Shown here piece by piece: positions 48,191 to 58,055 of a DNA stretch of 64,000 nt (position 1 is the stretch's first letter; each line of letters starts with the position of its first letter). The position numbers and the translations under genes were made by a program. Below the pieces are notes generated by a model. That model made no database searches. It was not told the origin of the DNA and saw only the letters and a program-made list of their open reading frames with translations. This DNA is from Limnohabitans sp. T6-20. GTDB lineage: Bacteria > Pseudomonadota > Gammaproteobacteria > Burkholderiales > Burkholderiaceae_C. The DNA is taken from the NCBI RefSeq assembly GCF_003063505.1, contig NZ_NERW01000001.1, positions 612,501 through 676,500 of the forward strand, in the 5' to 3' direction.

Positions 48191-48877
48191 TCAGTCGGCT
48201 TGGGTTGACGCTTTTCGCGTGCTCAGCCAGCCCGCGCCCAAGACGGCAACGATGGCCAACACATACGCAGCCCACCGCCAAACGGCCTGCGACGGTGCAT
48301 CAAAAAGGCTGTCCAGCAAAGGCTCACCCACCACCATCTTGGCGGCAGTGAACGCCAGCACGGCGGCACCGAACTGGATGATGATCGGGAAACGCTCAAC
48401 CAGTTTGAGCACCACCGAACTGCCAAACACCACAATGGGCACACTGATCAACAAGCCGATGATCACAAGGTCCCAAGCGCCATGTGCCGCACCGGCCACG
48501 CCCAAGACGTTGTCCACACCCATCAAGGCATCGGCCACCACAATGGTTTTCATGGCACCCCAGAAAGTGCTGGCAACAGGCCCGTGCTCATCGCCATGGC
48601 CGGTGTCTGCCAACAATTTGTAAGCCACCCAGAGCAAGCCCAAGCCACCGACCAGCATGAGGCCCGGAATTTGCAAAAGCCAAACCACGCCAATGGTCAT
48701 GACACCGCGCACAGCAATGGCACCCACTGTGCCCCAGAAAATGGCTTTCTTTTGCAAGTCGGCAGGCAAGCTGCGGGCAGCCAGGGCGATCACGATGGCG
48801 TTGTCACCCGCCAGCACGAGGTCAATCAAAATGATGGCCAGCAATGCCGACCACCAAGGTGCCGATAAAAATTCCAT
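48191..48877 (-). CDS. TerC-family integral membrane protein (2)
   Basis: 228 residues from ATG 48877 (GGAG upstream). About seven transmembrane helices, with the two acidic motifs [17 protein letters not shown] and MGVDNVLGVAGAAHG, and the KLVERFPIIIQFGAAVLA stretch that also occurs in the paralogue at 41009-41695, which has the same length. TerC proteins are implicated in metal export or metal loading; the specific metal here is unknown. Convergent with the BepA-like gene. Confidence 0.9.
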   Translation of the reverse strand: MEFLSAPWWSALLAIILIDLVLAGDNAIVIALAARSLPADLQKKAIFWGTVGAIAVRGVMTIGVVWLLQIPGLMLVGGLGLLWVAYKLLADTGHGDEHGPVASTFWGAMKTIVVADALMGVDNVLGVAGAAHGAWDLVIIGLLISVPIVVFGSSVVLKLVERFPIIIQFGAAVLAFTAAKMVVGEPLLDSLFDAPSQAVWRWAAYVLAIVAVLGAGWLSTRKASTQAD

Positions 48878-49227
48878 GGAAGACTCCGGTTCAATGTATG
48901 GAACCTGCTTGGGATAAGTCGGAACATCGCACTGTCCAAGAGAGGACATGCCGCAAGTTCGACCCACCGTGAACAGGTTGGATCGAAGGTCTTGCTCAGC
49001 AACAAGCAGGGCTTGTGCCTGATAAACCGGAAGCTTTCGCTACGTATTGACGATTTATCAAAACCGGACCCTTTGCAGGCCACGGCCACAGGGAGCTACT
49101 CCCCTTCTGGCCAGTATTAAACCCTGTTTTTGTTTTACCTTGTAAAACATATGGGAATTCATGTTCATGGAGCACCCGTTTGAGCGCCTTGAAGGCGCTA
49201 TGATCGCCGACCTGCTCCTCACACACC
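48878..49227. other. Intergenic region between TerC (2) and the DUF3717 gene
   Basis: About 350 bp with the promoters of two divergent genes. Contains GACCTGCTCCTCACACACC just before the plus-strand gene. I see no coding frame with support, and no yybP-ykoY-type riboswitch core. Confidence 0.5.
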
Positions 49228-49683
49228 ATGGCCGGAATCCACATCACCGACATCGAAGCTGCCATCAACCACTGGCGCATCAAGAACCCCTCTCCCGACG
49301 GGGTCACCTTGCCACGCGAACTGCGTGCTCTGGCAGAGGTCTATGCGCTGATGGTCTATTACAAGCACGACCTGGCCGATGAATTCACCTTGCCCCTGGC
49401 TGCGGCACAAGCCTGGCAAGACTGGTATGCCACCACGCCCGACACGCCCTGCATTGCGATTTGCTCCACCAGCCAGGGCGACGAAACCTGCAAAGGCTGT
49501 GGCCGCAGTTTTGAAGAAGTGCAGTTGTGGACCGAGATGACCCCCGGCGAGAAACGTGCCGTGTGGCATCGCATCACGGTCGATGGCACGTCCTGGCGGT
49601 TCAACAAATACGCCGAGCGCGCCGCCGAAGATCGCCACTGGGCCAAGGCCGCGGCTGAGGCGCAAAGCAAGCTGGATTTGTAA
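49228..49683 (+). CDS. DUF3717-DUF1289 fusion protein
   Basis: 151 residues. Residues ~4-70 (ITDIEAAINHWR ... LRALAEVYALMVY) match the DUF3717 type of small helical protein; residues ~75-125 (TPCIAICSTSQGDETCKGCG ... EMTPGEKRAVWHRI) are DUF1289, a short Cys-rich domain with four cysteines that probably binds zinc or an iron-sulphur cluster. Both domains occur separately in related genera; here they are joined. The function is unknown. The ATG at 49228 follows the CTCCTCACACACC region. Confidence 0.8.
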   Translation: MAGIHITDIEAAINHWRIKNPSPDGVTLPRELRALAEVYALMVYYKHDLADEFTLPLAAAQAWQDWYATTPDTPCIAICSTSQGDETCKGCGRSFEEVQLWTEMTPGEKRAVWHRITVDGTSWRFNKYAERAAEDRHWAKAAAEAQSKLDL

Positions 49684-49696
49684 GGCGCAGCTTCAG

Positions 49697-49787
49697 GCAT
49701 TAGGCCGCAGGGGCGACATCCCACAAGGACCGTTACCTTCTACAGGGGCCGCTATTTTGTGGGAGTGAGCCCCTGCTCGCAAATGCC
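49697..49787. repeat. REP-like palindromic repeat, copy C
   Basis: GCATTAGGCCGCAGGGGCGA with CATCCCACAA (49697-49726) and, inverted, TTGTGGGAGTGAGCCCCTGC with TCGCAAATGCC (from 49757). Sits between the DUF3717 and yaeQ stop codons. Confidence 0.7.
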
Positions 49788-49838
49788 GGCTCAGCCACCG
49801 CACACATTCGGCCACAGAAAGGGCTATGAGCCACCAAT

Positions 49839-50399
49839 TTATTTCCAGCGGATCAGCTCGATGTGCACGCTGCCCTTGTCGCTGCTCAAAGTCACGCTGC
49901 CCTCTTGCACGGTGGCTTGCAGCTGCATGCTGCGCTCGGCCAGTTGGGCCAGCTCTTGTGAGCGCTCGGTGGGCACACGCCAGACTTGCAGTTTGTCCAG
50001 GCGTGTGAGCTTGGTCTCGATGCCTTTCCACCAGACTTCGGCCGCGTGGTTGAAGCAATACAGCAGCACCTCATCGGCCTTCTGACAGGCTTTCATGATG
50101 GGCTTGTCTTCGGGCTGACCCACTTCGATCCACATGCGGGTCTGGCCCGTGAAGTCGCGCAGGCTGACGTCCGGATCGTCCGGGTCCGACAAGCCTGCGC
50201 CAAAGGCCAGCTTGCCATCGCCGTTGCACACCGCCTGCAGCTTGTAGGCGTTGATGGCCAGCGCCAGCAGGCGGATCATCATGCGCTCGTCGGTCTCGCT
50301 GGGGTGCCGCGCCAGCGTGAGCTGGTGGTCTTCGTAATAGCTGTGATCGATGTCAGCGATCGACAGGTTGGCTTTGTAAATAGTGGATTTGAGGGCCAT
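49839..50399 (-). CDS. yaeQ: YaeQ-family protein
   Basis: 186 residues. Matches YaeQ from start (MALKSTIYKANLSIADIDHS then YYEDHQLTLARHPSETDERM) to the C-terminal IELIRWK. The structure is of a PD-(D/E)xK nuclease-like fold; the E. coli homologue was once reported to rescue an RfaH defect, but biochemistry is poorly established. It is downstream of purB on the same strand, with REP copy D filling the 82-bp gap; possibly an operon with purB. Confidence 0.92.
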   Translation of the reverse strand: MALKSTIYKANLSIADIDHSYYEDHQLTLARHPSETDERMMIRLLALAINAYKLQAVCNGDGKLAFGAGLSDPDDPDVSLRDFTGQTRMWIEVGQPEDKPIMKACQKADEVLLYCFNHAAEVWWKGIETKLTRLDKLQVWRVPTERSQELAQLAERSMQLQATVQEGSVTLSSDKGSVHIELIRWK

Positions 50400-50406
50400 G
50401 GTTTCT

Positions 50407-50474
50407 TTGTGGGAGCGCGCCCCTGCGCGCGAATGCGTCTGGCAAATTCGACCGCAGGGGCGACCTCCTACAAG
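50407..50474. repeat. REP-like palindromic repeat, copy D
   Basis: TTGTGGGAGCGCGCCCCTGC followed by GCGCGAATG, a short spacer, and ATTCGACCGCAGGGGCGACC with TCCTACAAG. It fills nearly the whole gap between purB and yaeQ, ending 8 bp before the purB stop and starting 7 bp after the yaeQ start codon. Confidence 0.7.
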
Positions 50475-50481
50475 TTATGAA

Positions 50482-52616
<2,135 letters not shown>

Positions 52617-52651
52617 TCTTCGCTGGACCAGAACAGCGTCAACACCATAGA

Positions 52652-52680
52652 AAAAGCCCGGTGTGACCCACCGGGCTTTT
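52652..52680. terminator. Bidirectional intrinsic terminator
   Basis: AAAAGCCCGGTG (52652-52663) and CACCGGGCTTTT (52669-52680), 12-bp perfect stem with T-runs on both strands. It separates the second GST from the minus-strand operon beyond. Confidence 0.9.
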
Positions 52681-52695
52681 CAAATAACAAAATCC

Positions 52696-52720
52696 TTTGC
52701 CGCCAGCATGCGGCGGCAAA
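52696..52720 (-). terminator. Second hairpin, end of the exported-protein operon
   Basis: TTTGCCGCC and GGCGGCAAA pair around AGCATGC, 11 bp after the stop codon side of the 225-residue gene on the minus strand. Followed there by GGATTTTG. Tandem with the stronger terminator at 52652. Confidence 0.6.
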
Positions 52721-52730
52721 AAAGGGTTAA

Positions 52731-53408
52731 TTAACCTTCTGGGATTGATGGGTTTTTGTCTGCTTCCATTTTGGAGTCGGCAGCAGGGTTGCCCGGATCC
52801 ACTTTGACATCACGCATCAGCTTCAAGCCAGTTGACAAAATGCTGGGCATTTTGGGCAAGGCTGAAGCAAAAACAGACATGCCATCTTTGACTGGCAATG
52901 CTTTGCTGATGTTCATAGGGTTGCTGCCCACACCTTCGATGATCTTTCTGCCCTTGTCCATCATCACTGGAATGCGCAAAGAAGCAACACCGACAGCAAA
53001 AATGGATTTCGCCACTTTTTGCTGCATTTCAGGTGCCATTTTTTCAACTTTGGCCTTGGCCTGATCAGACTTCAACAACTCTTCAGCAATGGTGGCTTGC
53101 TCTTTGATCGCTGTGCCTTGAATACTGCCTTTTTCTTTGGGGTCAGTTGCCTTGCTCAGGTTGTCGTTCACAACCTTAACTGCTGCAATTTGTTGCTTAT
53201 CACCCAAGGCAGCAACGATCTGAATCAGTGAATAAGTCACGACTTCATTAATGGCAGATGCATCACGGTTGAACTCTTCAGCCATGGCACCTACATCGCC
53301 GCCGCCGCCTTTGCTGCCACCCAACATACCGCCAAGACCACCAAATTGGGCATTAGCAGAAGAGGCTACACCGAGCGCCAAAAATAGCGCAACCAGTTTA
53401 TTTTTCAT
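52731..53408 (-). CDS. Exported protein of unknown function (225 aa)
   Basis: N-terminal signal peptide (MKNKLVALFLALGVASSANA), followed by a Gly-rich stretch (QFGGLGGMLGGSKGGGGDVG) and a helical, Lys/Ala-rich body with VVNDNLSKATDPKEKGS, IAEELLKSDQAKAKVEKMAP. No family recognised. Last gene of a four-gene minus-strand operon (10 bp after the previous stop), sharing the regulation of the divergent SEDS/PBP operon side. Likely periplasmic. The surrounding 11 kb is less GC-rich than the rest, suggesting separate ancestry. Confidence 0.7.
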   Translation of the reverse strand: MKNKLVALFLALGVASSANAQFGGLGGMLGGSKGGGGDVGAMAEEFNRDASAINEVVTYSLIQIVAALGDKQQIAAVKVVNDNLSKATDPKEKGSIQGTAIKEQATIAEELLKSDQAKAKVEKMAPEMQQKVAKSIFAVGVASLRIPVMMDKGRKIIEGVGSNPMNISKALPVKDGMSVFASALPKMPSILSTGLKLMRDVKVDPGNPAADSKMEADKNPSIPEG

Positions 53409-53418
53409 GAAGGTTCCT

Positions 53419-55623
53419 TTAGTGAAGTTTTGATTTGTGCTGAGAAATGCTGTTCAGCTGATGTTCATAGGCCTTGACACCTACAAATTGAGAAAGTGCG
53501 TCTGGTTTGATCTCTGAAAAATCAAATTTCGCACCCGCAAGGGATTCGCCAATTTTGTTGGCCCCCTCATAGATTCGCACGCCTGATACCACGCTGGCCG
53601 AACCTGCACATTTGTCGCCAACGCAGTCGTTTTTAAGAAGTTGCTGCACTTCTTGCGCCACTGCGCAGTAAGGTGTTTCTACATTTTTGACGACATCTGT
53701 GCTGCCAAAAAATCCTTCTTTCAGGGCCAACTCAACACTGCCCAGATATGGCGCGCTGGTCTCTACAAAGTTGTACCCCTTGGTCTTGAAAGGAATGACG
53801 CGGCCCACCAAGGCTTCACCATTCGAAGGGTGCCTCAAATTAGGGGACATCAAAAAATGGCGCTTGCGGGAGTCATCGCAAAATTTAAGCGGCTTATTGG
53901 CGGCATCGGTCGCACCAAGCATGATCAAATCGGACGCACGCACCTCGCCTTTGATCTCTATTTTGTCGGTGTCTTGTGTTGGCTTGATGAGCTGCGCCAC
54001 ACTGCGCGACAAAGGCATCAAGACCGGTGCCTTAGATGATCCGGCCTTCAAAGGTCGAACGATTTTGGCTTGGTTAAACACAGACAAAGGCAATGGCTGA
54101 GCCAAGGTGAGCACGCCATTGCTGACGGCTTTGATGCCAACGGTCTTGGGGGCTACGGAAAATCCTGCCAGCATGGACTGCATGGATGCCAAGGCGGCAT
54201 TTTTCAAGTTGATTTCATTGGCTTGGTTGTTATCCAGTCCTTTGCCGCCAGTGCGGTTCAACTCATAGGGGTTGCTGCCCACAAAGACCTGATTGACCAC
54301 ACTGGAGCGGTCAATCAAACTCAATGTCACGGAGTTTGTGAAGATGGACTTGGCGGTAGCACCGCCCACACCGATGGCTGTGAATACAGGCGAACTGTGC
54401 GCATCGAGCTTCAGATACAAATCGGGGTTGGCTCTGGGTTTTGTCGAGTTATCAGCAAAACCGTTCATGTCTTGGAACATGGTGGATTCGCAATTCGCTT
54501 CGCCGCGAATTTGTGTTTTGAGGCGGGAAAAGTCTGCGTCGTGCTTGACCAAGTTGAAGGGCGCCTTGAAACCGATGTCATCGGCCACAATCGACAGCAA
54601 AGCGTTGTCGAGCACCTGTTGGTCAGTCAAGCTGGCCCCAGAGGCCGGTGTGTATTGAACCGCCATCACCGAAGGCTTGGCGTCATCTTTGCCTTGTTTG
54701 GTAAAGCTGAAGGTCAACTTTTCACCCTGGCGAAGCCGGTTGGTGGCGCGTTTGATGTCTGGTGTGAAATCGCTGGCCACCGCCACGGCAATGCCATTGC
54801 TCGCATATTGCACCGTGAAAGAAAACTCTTCACCTTTGTCGTTGACGGCGTCTAAATCTTCATCGGAAGTAAAACCGACTTCACTGCCGTTATTGAAGAT
54901 GAAGTAGTCCCCGTCTTTTGCCGCGATGGTGATTTGCGACTGCTTGGGTGCAAAGCCCTTGGCTGCGGCATCGACATGGCGTTGCACCATTTGCAAGCCA
55001 TCGTTCAAGATGGCCGCTTTGAGTTTGGCCACGTTTTCTGGCTTGATCTCTTTACCACCGGGCATGAAGAAGTCCGCCGTCGGTGCGGTCATGCCGGTGT
55101 AGATGGTTTCACTTTTGGAGAAAACCACTGACGCCCCGTTGAGCTTGACAAAGCGCACGGTGTAAGTGATCGGGATCAGCACCTGCGTGAAGTCACTGTA
55201 CGTGTTGAAGTACGTGGACAAACGGCTGATGCCAATCGCGATGGCAAAACTGTCTTTGTAGTTGACCGTGAACTGAGGGGAACACTGAGTGGCCTCATAC
55301 GGCTGGTAAGCGTATTTGCCAGATTTACTGGTGCGAATTTGATTGGCCCCCACCACGGAGCTTGGGAACTGCTTGGCAACCCCTTCTTGGAAGCTTTTGA
55401 CCAAGGCTTGCTGGGTCGGTGCATCAAAAAAGAGGTCCGCGTATTTTTCATTGATCATGCCGCCGTATTTGGGGCCGACTTGTTCTGTCTTGATCGCGGA
55501 TTGACTGATCCCCGTGATCCCGCCGACTGGGTACACGTAGTACTGGAATTCGGCTGCAGCGTGGGCACTGGAAAACCAGCTGGCACACAAAGCCAATGCG
55601 ACGGAGAAGCGGTTGGAGATCAT
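53419..55623 (-). CDS. Large exported protein of unknown function (734 aa)
   Basis: 734 residues from ATG 55623. Signal peptide: MISNRFSVALALCASWFSSA then HAAAEFQYY, giving an exported, predominantly beta-rich, Asn/Ser/Thr-rich protein (e.g. DGDYFIFNNGSEVGFTSDED). Cysteines occur in pairs such as ATQC, CDDS, YCAV, DCVGDKC, which may form disulphides. No membrane segment after the signal. No known family is recognised. Third gene of the operon, starting 19 bp after the previous stop. A codon upstream (55686) would give a longer start within the preceding gene and is not preferred. Function unknown; probable envelope or cell-surface role. Confidence 0.7.
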   Translation of the reverse strand: MISNRFSVALALCASWFSSAHAAAEFQYYVYPVGGITGISQSAIKTEQVGPKYGGMINEKYADLFFDAPTQQALVKSFQEGVAKQFPSSVVGANQIRTSKSGKYAYQPYEATQCSPQFTVNYKDSFAIAIGISRLSTYFNTYSDFTQVLIPITYTVRFVKLNGASVVFSKSETIYTGMTAPTADFFMPGGKEIKPENVAKLKAAILNDGLQMVQRHVDAAAKGFAPKQSQITIAAKDGDYFIFNNGSEVGFTSDEDLDAVNDKGEEFSFTVQYASNGIAVAVASDFTPDIKRATNRLRQGEKLTFSFTKQGKDDAKPSVMAVQYTPASGASLTDQQVLDNALLSIVADDIGFKAPFNLVKHDADFSRLKTQIRGEANCESTMFQDMNGFADNSTKPRANPDLYLKLDAHSSPVFTAIGVGGATAKSIFTNSVTLSLIDRSSVVNQVFVGSNPYELNRTGGKGLDNNQANEINLKNAALASMQSMLAGFSVAPKTVGIKAVSNGVLTLAQPLPLSVFNQAKIVRPLKAGSSKAPVLMPLSRSVAQLIKPTQDTDKIEIKGEVRASDLIMLGATDAANKPLKFCDDSRKRHFLMSPNLRHPSNGEALVGRVIPFKTKGYNFVETSAPYLGSVELALKEGFFGSTDVVKNVETPYCAVAQEVQQLLKNDCVGDKCAGSASVVSGVRIYEGANKIGESLAGAKFDFSEIKPDALSQFVGVKAYEHQLNSISQHKSKLH

Positions 55624-55642
55624 GGTGTCTATCAGAAAAAAA

Positions 55643-57331
55643 TTAGCGCAGATCTGCGGGGCAAACTTGCTTGCCTTCCAGGCCAATGCAAATGCGGTTA
55701 CCAGGACGCGTCACGTAGTCGGCCTTGTCCCAATTCAGGGAGTCCAGAACTTTGTTGATCGTGCTGTCAAGTGAACCTGCCATCTGCACGCTGACTGCCA
55801 TGTAGTTGTCGCCAATCCGAGGCTCGCTGGCTTGCAAGCCGTCAGTGCTTTTGAGACTGGTCTGGAACTTGTTGCGCTCGCCACGACCCAAAGAGCCGGC
55901 GCTGTACAGGTACAAGGTGTAGACCGAGCCTCGCGAGGAACGGGCGTTCAATTCTTTGTTGGCTCTTTGGCCCAAGACTTTGGCCAAAGATGTGGCCAAG
56001 GCAATGCCCAAACGTCCACGGCAATCTTGGTCGCCATTGCCCACTGCTGCGGCCTGCAAAGAGTCCTCGAAGAAGATTTCATTGCCCTCAATGAAACGGC
56101 CCTGCACGGCCAAGTTGCCGTTGCACTGCGTGCCACTGGGCGTTGTGCCCACGATCGTGTAATTGGCTTGACCCGTTGCCCACACATCGGCTTCGATGCT
56201 CTTCTTTTGAATCAGATCGACAAACTGATTGATCCGTCCGTTGTTAGTGATTTCAAAAATCGGAAGAATGCGGCCACCTTCAGCACGCAAATCGTTCTCA
56301 GCGACCAATCGCAAACCGTTGTTCTGAAATTCACCACTCAAGCGAGAGGCCAAAACACGGTCTTGCGCGCCCAAAGGTTTAGCATTGTTGAACTCTGGCA
56401 TTTTGGTCTTGACAGAGTAACTGACCTTGTCCGTTTGCTGCTGCACGTTTTTCTGATCTGCACTGAAAGACGATGCAGACGATGAACTTTGAGCATTGGC
56501 ACTTTGACTTTTATCGCTGTAGGCACGCGAGGACGATGCAGCGCCTGCGTATTGCGACGATTGAGCCGCTTGGTACTGTGTGCTCTGAGCCCCTGCGTAT
56601 TGGCTGGACGATGCGGCAGCAGCATTGCCATCACGACCTTGATAGGCTGCAGCAGAGTCGCGGCGTCCGGCGACCGCAGTATCTTGGCGTGCCGCGACCG
56701 CGGACGATTGGCGGCCCGATACGGCCACGGAATCACGGGATGCCATGGCGACATCATTTTTACGAGATGAAGAAGACGCAGACGATTCGCTCTGGCTTGC
56801 AGACGCTTTGGCGCTGGTGTCAGAAAAAGAGCTCTTGTCGTGCGAGTACTGAATTTCTGTCTGGGTCGCTGTTTTGCCGTCATTGGTCGTAGCAACGCCA
56901 ATGAATTCATCAATCGAGACCAGAATCTTGGCCGATTTGGCTGCAATGTCACCCGCGCCAATGCCCTTATTGATGAGGTACTCTTTCAGTTTGGCAGATG
57001 CGACCGAGATGGTGGCTTTTCCTGACAAAACTTCGCCGTCGGCTGGATCCATCGAAATCTGAATCGAGTCACCCAGCAACTCGACGAGTTCTGGCAATTT
57101 AGCCTCGACTTGGGGCGTCATCTTGATCGCAAAGGACGCTTCCAACAAATTTTTCACTGCTCTGATTTCAAGCTCTTCTTTCAACTTTCTTTTGAGAGAA
57201 GCAGGGCTTGCACCCTTGGTGATCTGAATTTTGGTTTGCGTCGACGCAGTCACTGTCTGTGCTTGCGCCCATGTGCCTGCGGCCATGGAGAGGGCCAAAC
57301 CAGATGCCAGTGCAATGATGTTCTTTTTCAT
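55643..57331 (-). CDS. Exported protein with long Ser/Ala/Gln-rich linker (562 aa)
   Basis: 562 residues. Signal peptide MKKNIIALASGLALSMAAGT with WAQA cleavage, then a folded region (~residues 30-150; SLKRKLKEELEIRAVKNLLE ... IGAGDIAAKSAKILVSIDE), a linker of roughly residues 160-310 composed mainly of Ser, Ala, Gln, Arg and Tyr with repeats like QYAGAQSTQYQAAQSSQYAG, and a C-terminal folded domain with cysteine pairs and VYTLYLYSAGSLGRGERNKF. The architecture, two folded domains joined by a flexible linker in the periplasm, is reminiscent of proteins that span the peptidoglycan layer. No family assigned. It is the second gene of the operon, 11 bp after the lipoprotein gene. Confidence 0.7.
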   Translation of the reverse strand: MKKNIIALASGLALSMAAGTWAQAQTVTASTQTKIQITKGASPASLKRKLKEELEIRAVKNLLEASFAIKMTPQVEAKLPELVELLGDSIQISMDPADGEVLSGKATISVASAKLKEYLINKGIGAGDIAAKSAKILVSIDEFIGVATTNDGKTATQTEIQYSHDKSSFSDTSAKASASQSESSASSSSRKNDVAMASRDSVAVSGRQSSAVAARQDTAVAGRRDSAAAYQGRDGNAAAASSSQYAGAQSTQYQAAQSSQYAGAASSSRAYSDKSQSANAQSSSSASSFSADQKNVQQQTDKVSYSVKTKMPEFNNAKPLGAQDRVLASRLSGEFQNNGLRLVAENDLRAEGGRILPIFEITNNGRINQFVDLIQKKSIEADVWATGQANYTIVGTTPSGTQCNGNLAVQGRFIEGNEIFFEDSLQAAAVGNGDQDCRGRLGIALATSLAKVLGQRANKELNARSSRGSVYTLYLYSAGSLGRGERNKFQTSLKSTDGLQASEPRIGDNYMAVSVQMAGSLDSTINKVLDSLNWDKADYVTRPGNRICIGLEGKQVCPADLR

Positions 57332-57342
57332 GGGTTATCCAA

Positions 57343-57882
57343 TCAGTTGGGAAGTTTGATCACAACATCGCCAGCACGGACCTCTGTGCCTTGGTTGTTG
57401 ATCTTGATTTGTGTGTCCTCACTGGCTTTCACTTGCGTGTCAGAGGGTGAAGATTTTTTTGTTGTTGAAACAGTGCTGGACTGTCCGGTGATCGTTTGTA
57501 AAAAACGAATGTCCGTGTGCATTGAATTGAACGCCTCGTCTGCCATCAGTTGGTCTGGTGCAAGATTCAACGTAGCCACTGCACGCGCCAAATAACGAAG
57601 TGCAGTGTCTGTGTTGCCTTGCATCGCAGCCACCCGGGCTGCCGCAAACTCAAAGTCCCCACGCAAATCGCCCGGTTTTTCCATGAAAGACTCGGCTTTG
57701 GACAGCGCATCTTTCAGTTGCCCGGCCGCCACCATGGTGTCAATCGACTTCAGCGCCTCTGCAGGGGACTGCGGCGCAATCAGTTCAGCCAATCGGCCAC
57801 GGAGTTGATCGCAGGCGGACAGGCCCAAGGCCAAGCAGCACACGATGGCGAGGCGAAGAGTGAATTTGATTACTTTAAGCAA
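57343..57882 (-). CDS. Small lipoprotein with TPR-like region
   Basis: 179 residues, first gene of the four-gene minus-strand operon. Signal peptide with lipobox: MLKVIKFTLRLAIVCCLALG then LSAC, the cysteine (residue 24) being the lipidated one; Asp at +2 would, by the E. coli Lol rule, favour inner-membrane retention. The body is helical with a TPR-like feel (ALKSIDTMVAAGQLKDALSK, AARVAAMQGNTDTALRYLARA), then a Ser/Thr-rich tail with QIKINNQGTEVRAGDVVIKLP. Function unknown. Divergent from the SEDS gene. Confidence 0.7.
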   Translation of the reverse strand: MLKVIKFTLRLAIVCCLALGLSACDQLRGRLAELIAPQSPAEALKSIDTMVAAGQLKDALSKAESFMEKPGDLRGDFEFAAARVAAMQGNTDTALRYLARAVATLNLAPDQLMADEAFNSMHTDIRFLQTITGQSSTVSTTKKSSPSDTQVKASEDTQIKINNQGTEVRAGDVVIKLPN

Positions 57883-58055
57883 AATACAGCCTTATTTGTT
57901 GTTTTTAGATCTTTTACTTTTATTGTTTCATAATTATACTTTTGACACCAGTGGCTGCAAAATTATATTTTTCCGATATTTTTAACTTTATTCATACTTT
58001 TTAGCTATTCAACTCATTGGGTGCGCAACGACTCTCGTCGGCATACAAAACTGTC
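57883..58055. promoter_or_regulatory. Divergent AT-rich promoter region of two envelope operons
   Basis: About 170 bp made largely of A and T (for example TTATTTGTTGTTTTTAGATC, TTTTACTTTTATTGTTTC and TTTCCGATATTTTTAAC), sharply different from the GC-rich genome around it. It must contain the promoters of the lipoprotein operon and of the SEDS operon. A xenogeneic-silencer (MvaT/H-NS-like) target is possible. Confidence 0.6.

Noticed and set aside
48878..49000. yybP-ykoY (manganese) riboswitch before the TerC genes
   Set aside because: TerC genes often carry it, but the conserved core and paired elements are not present before either TerC gene.
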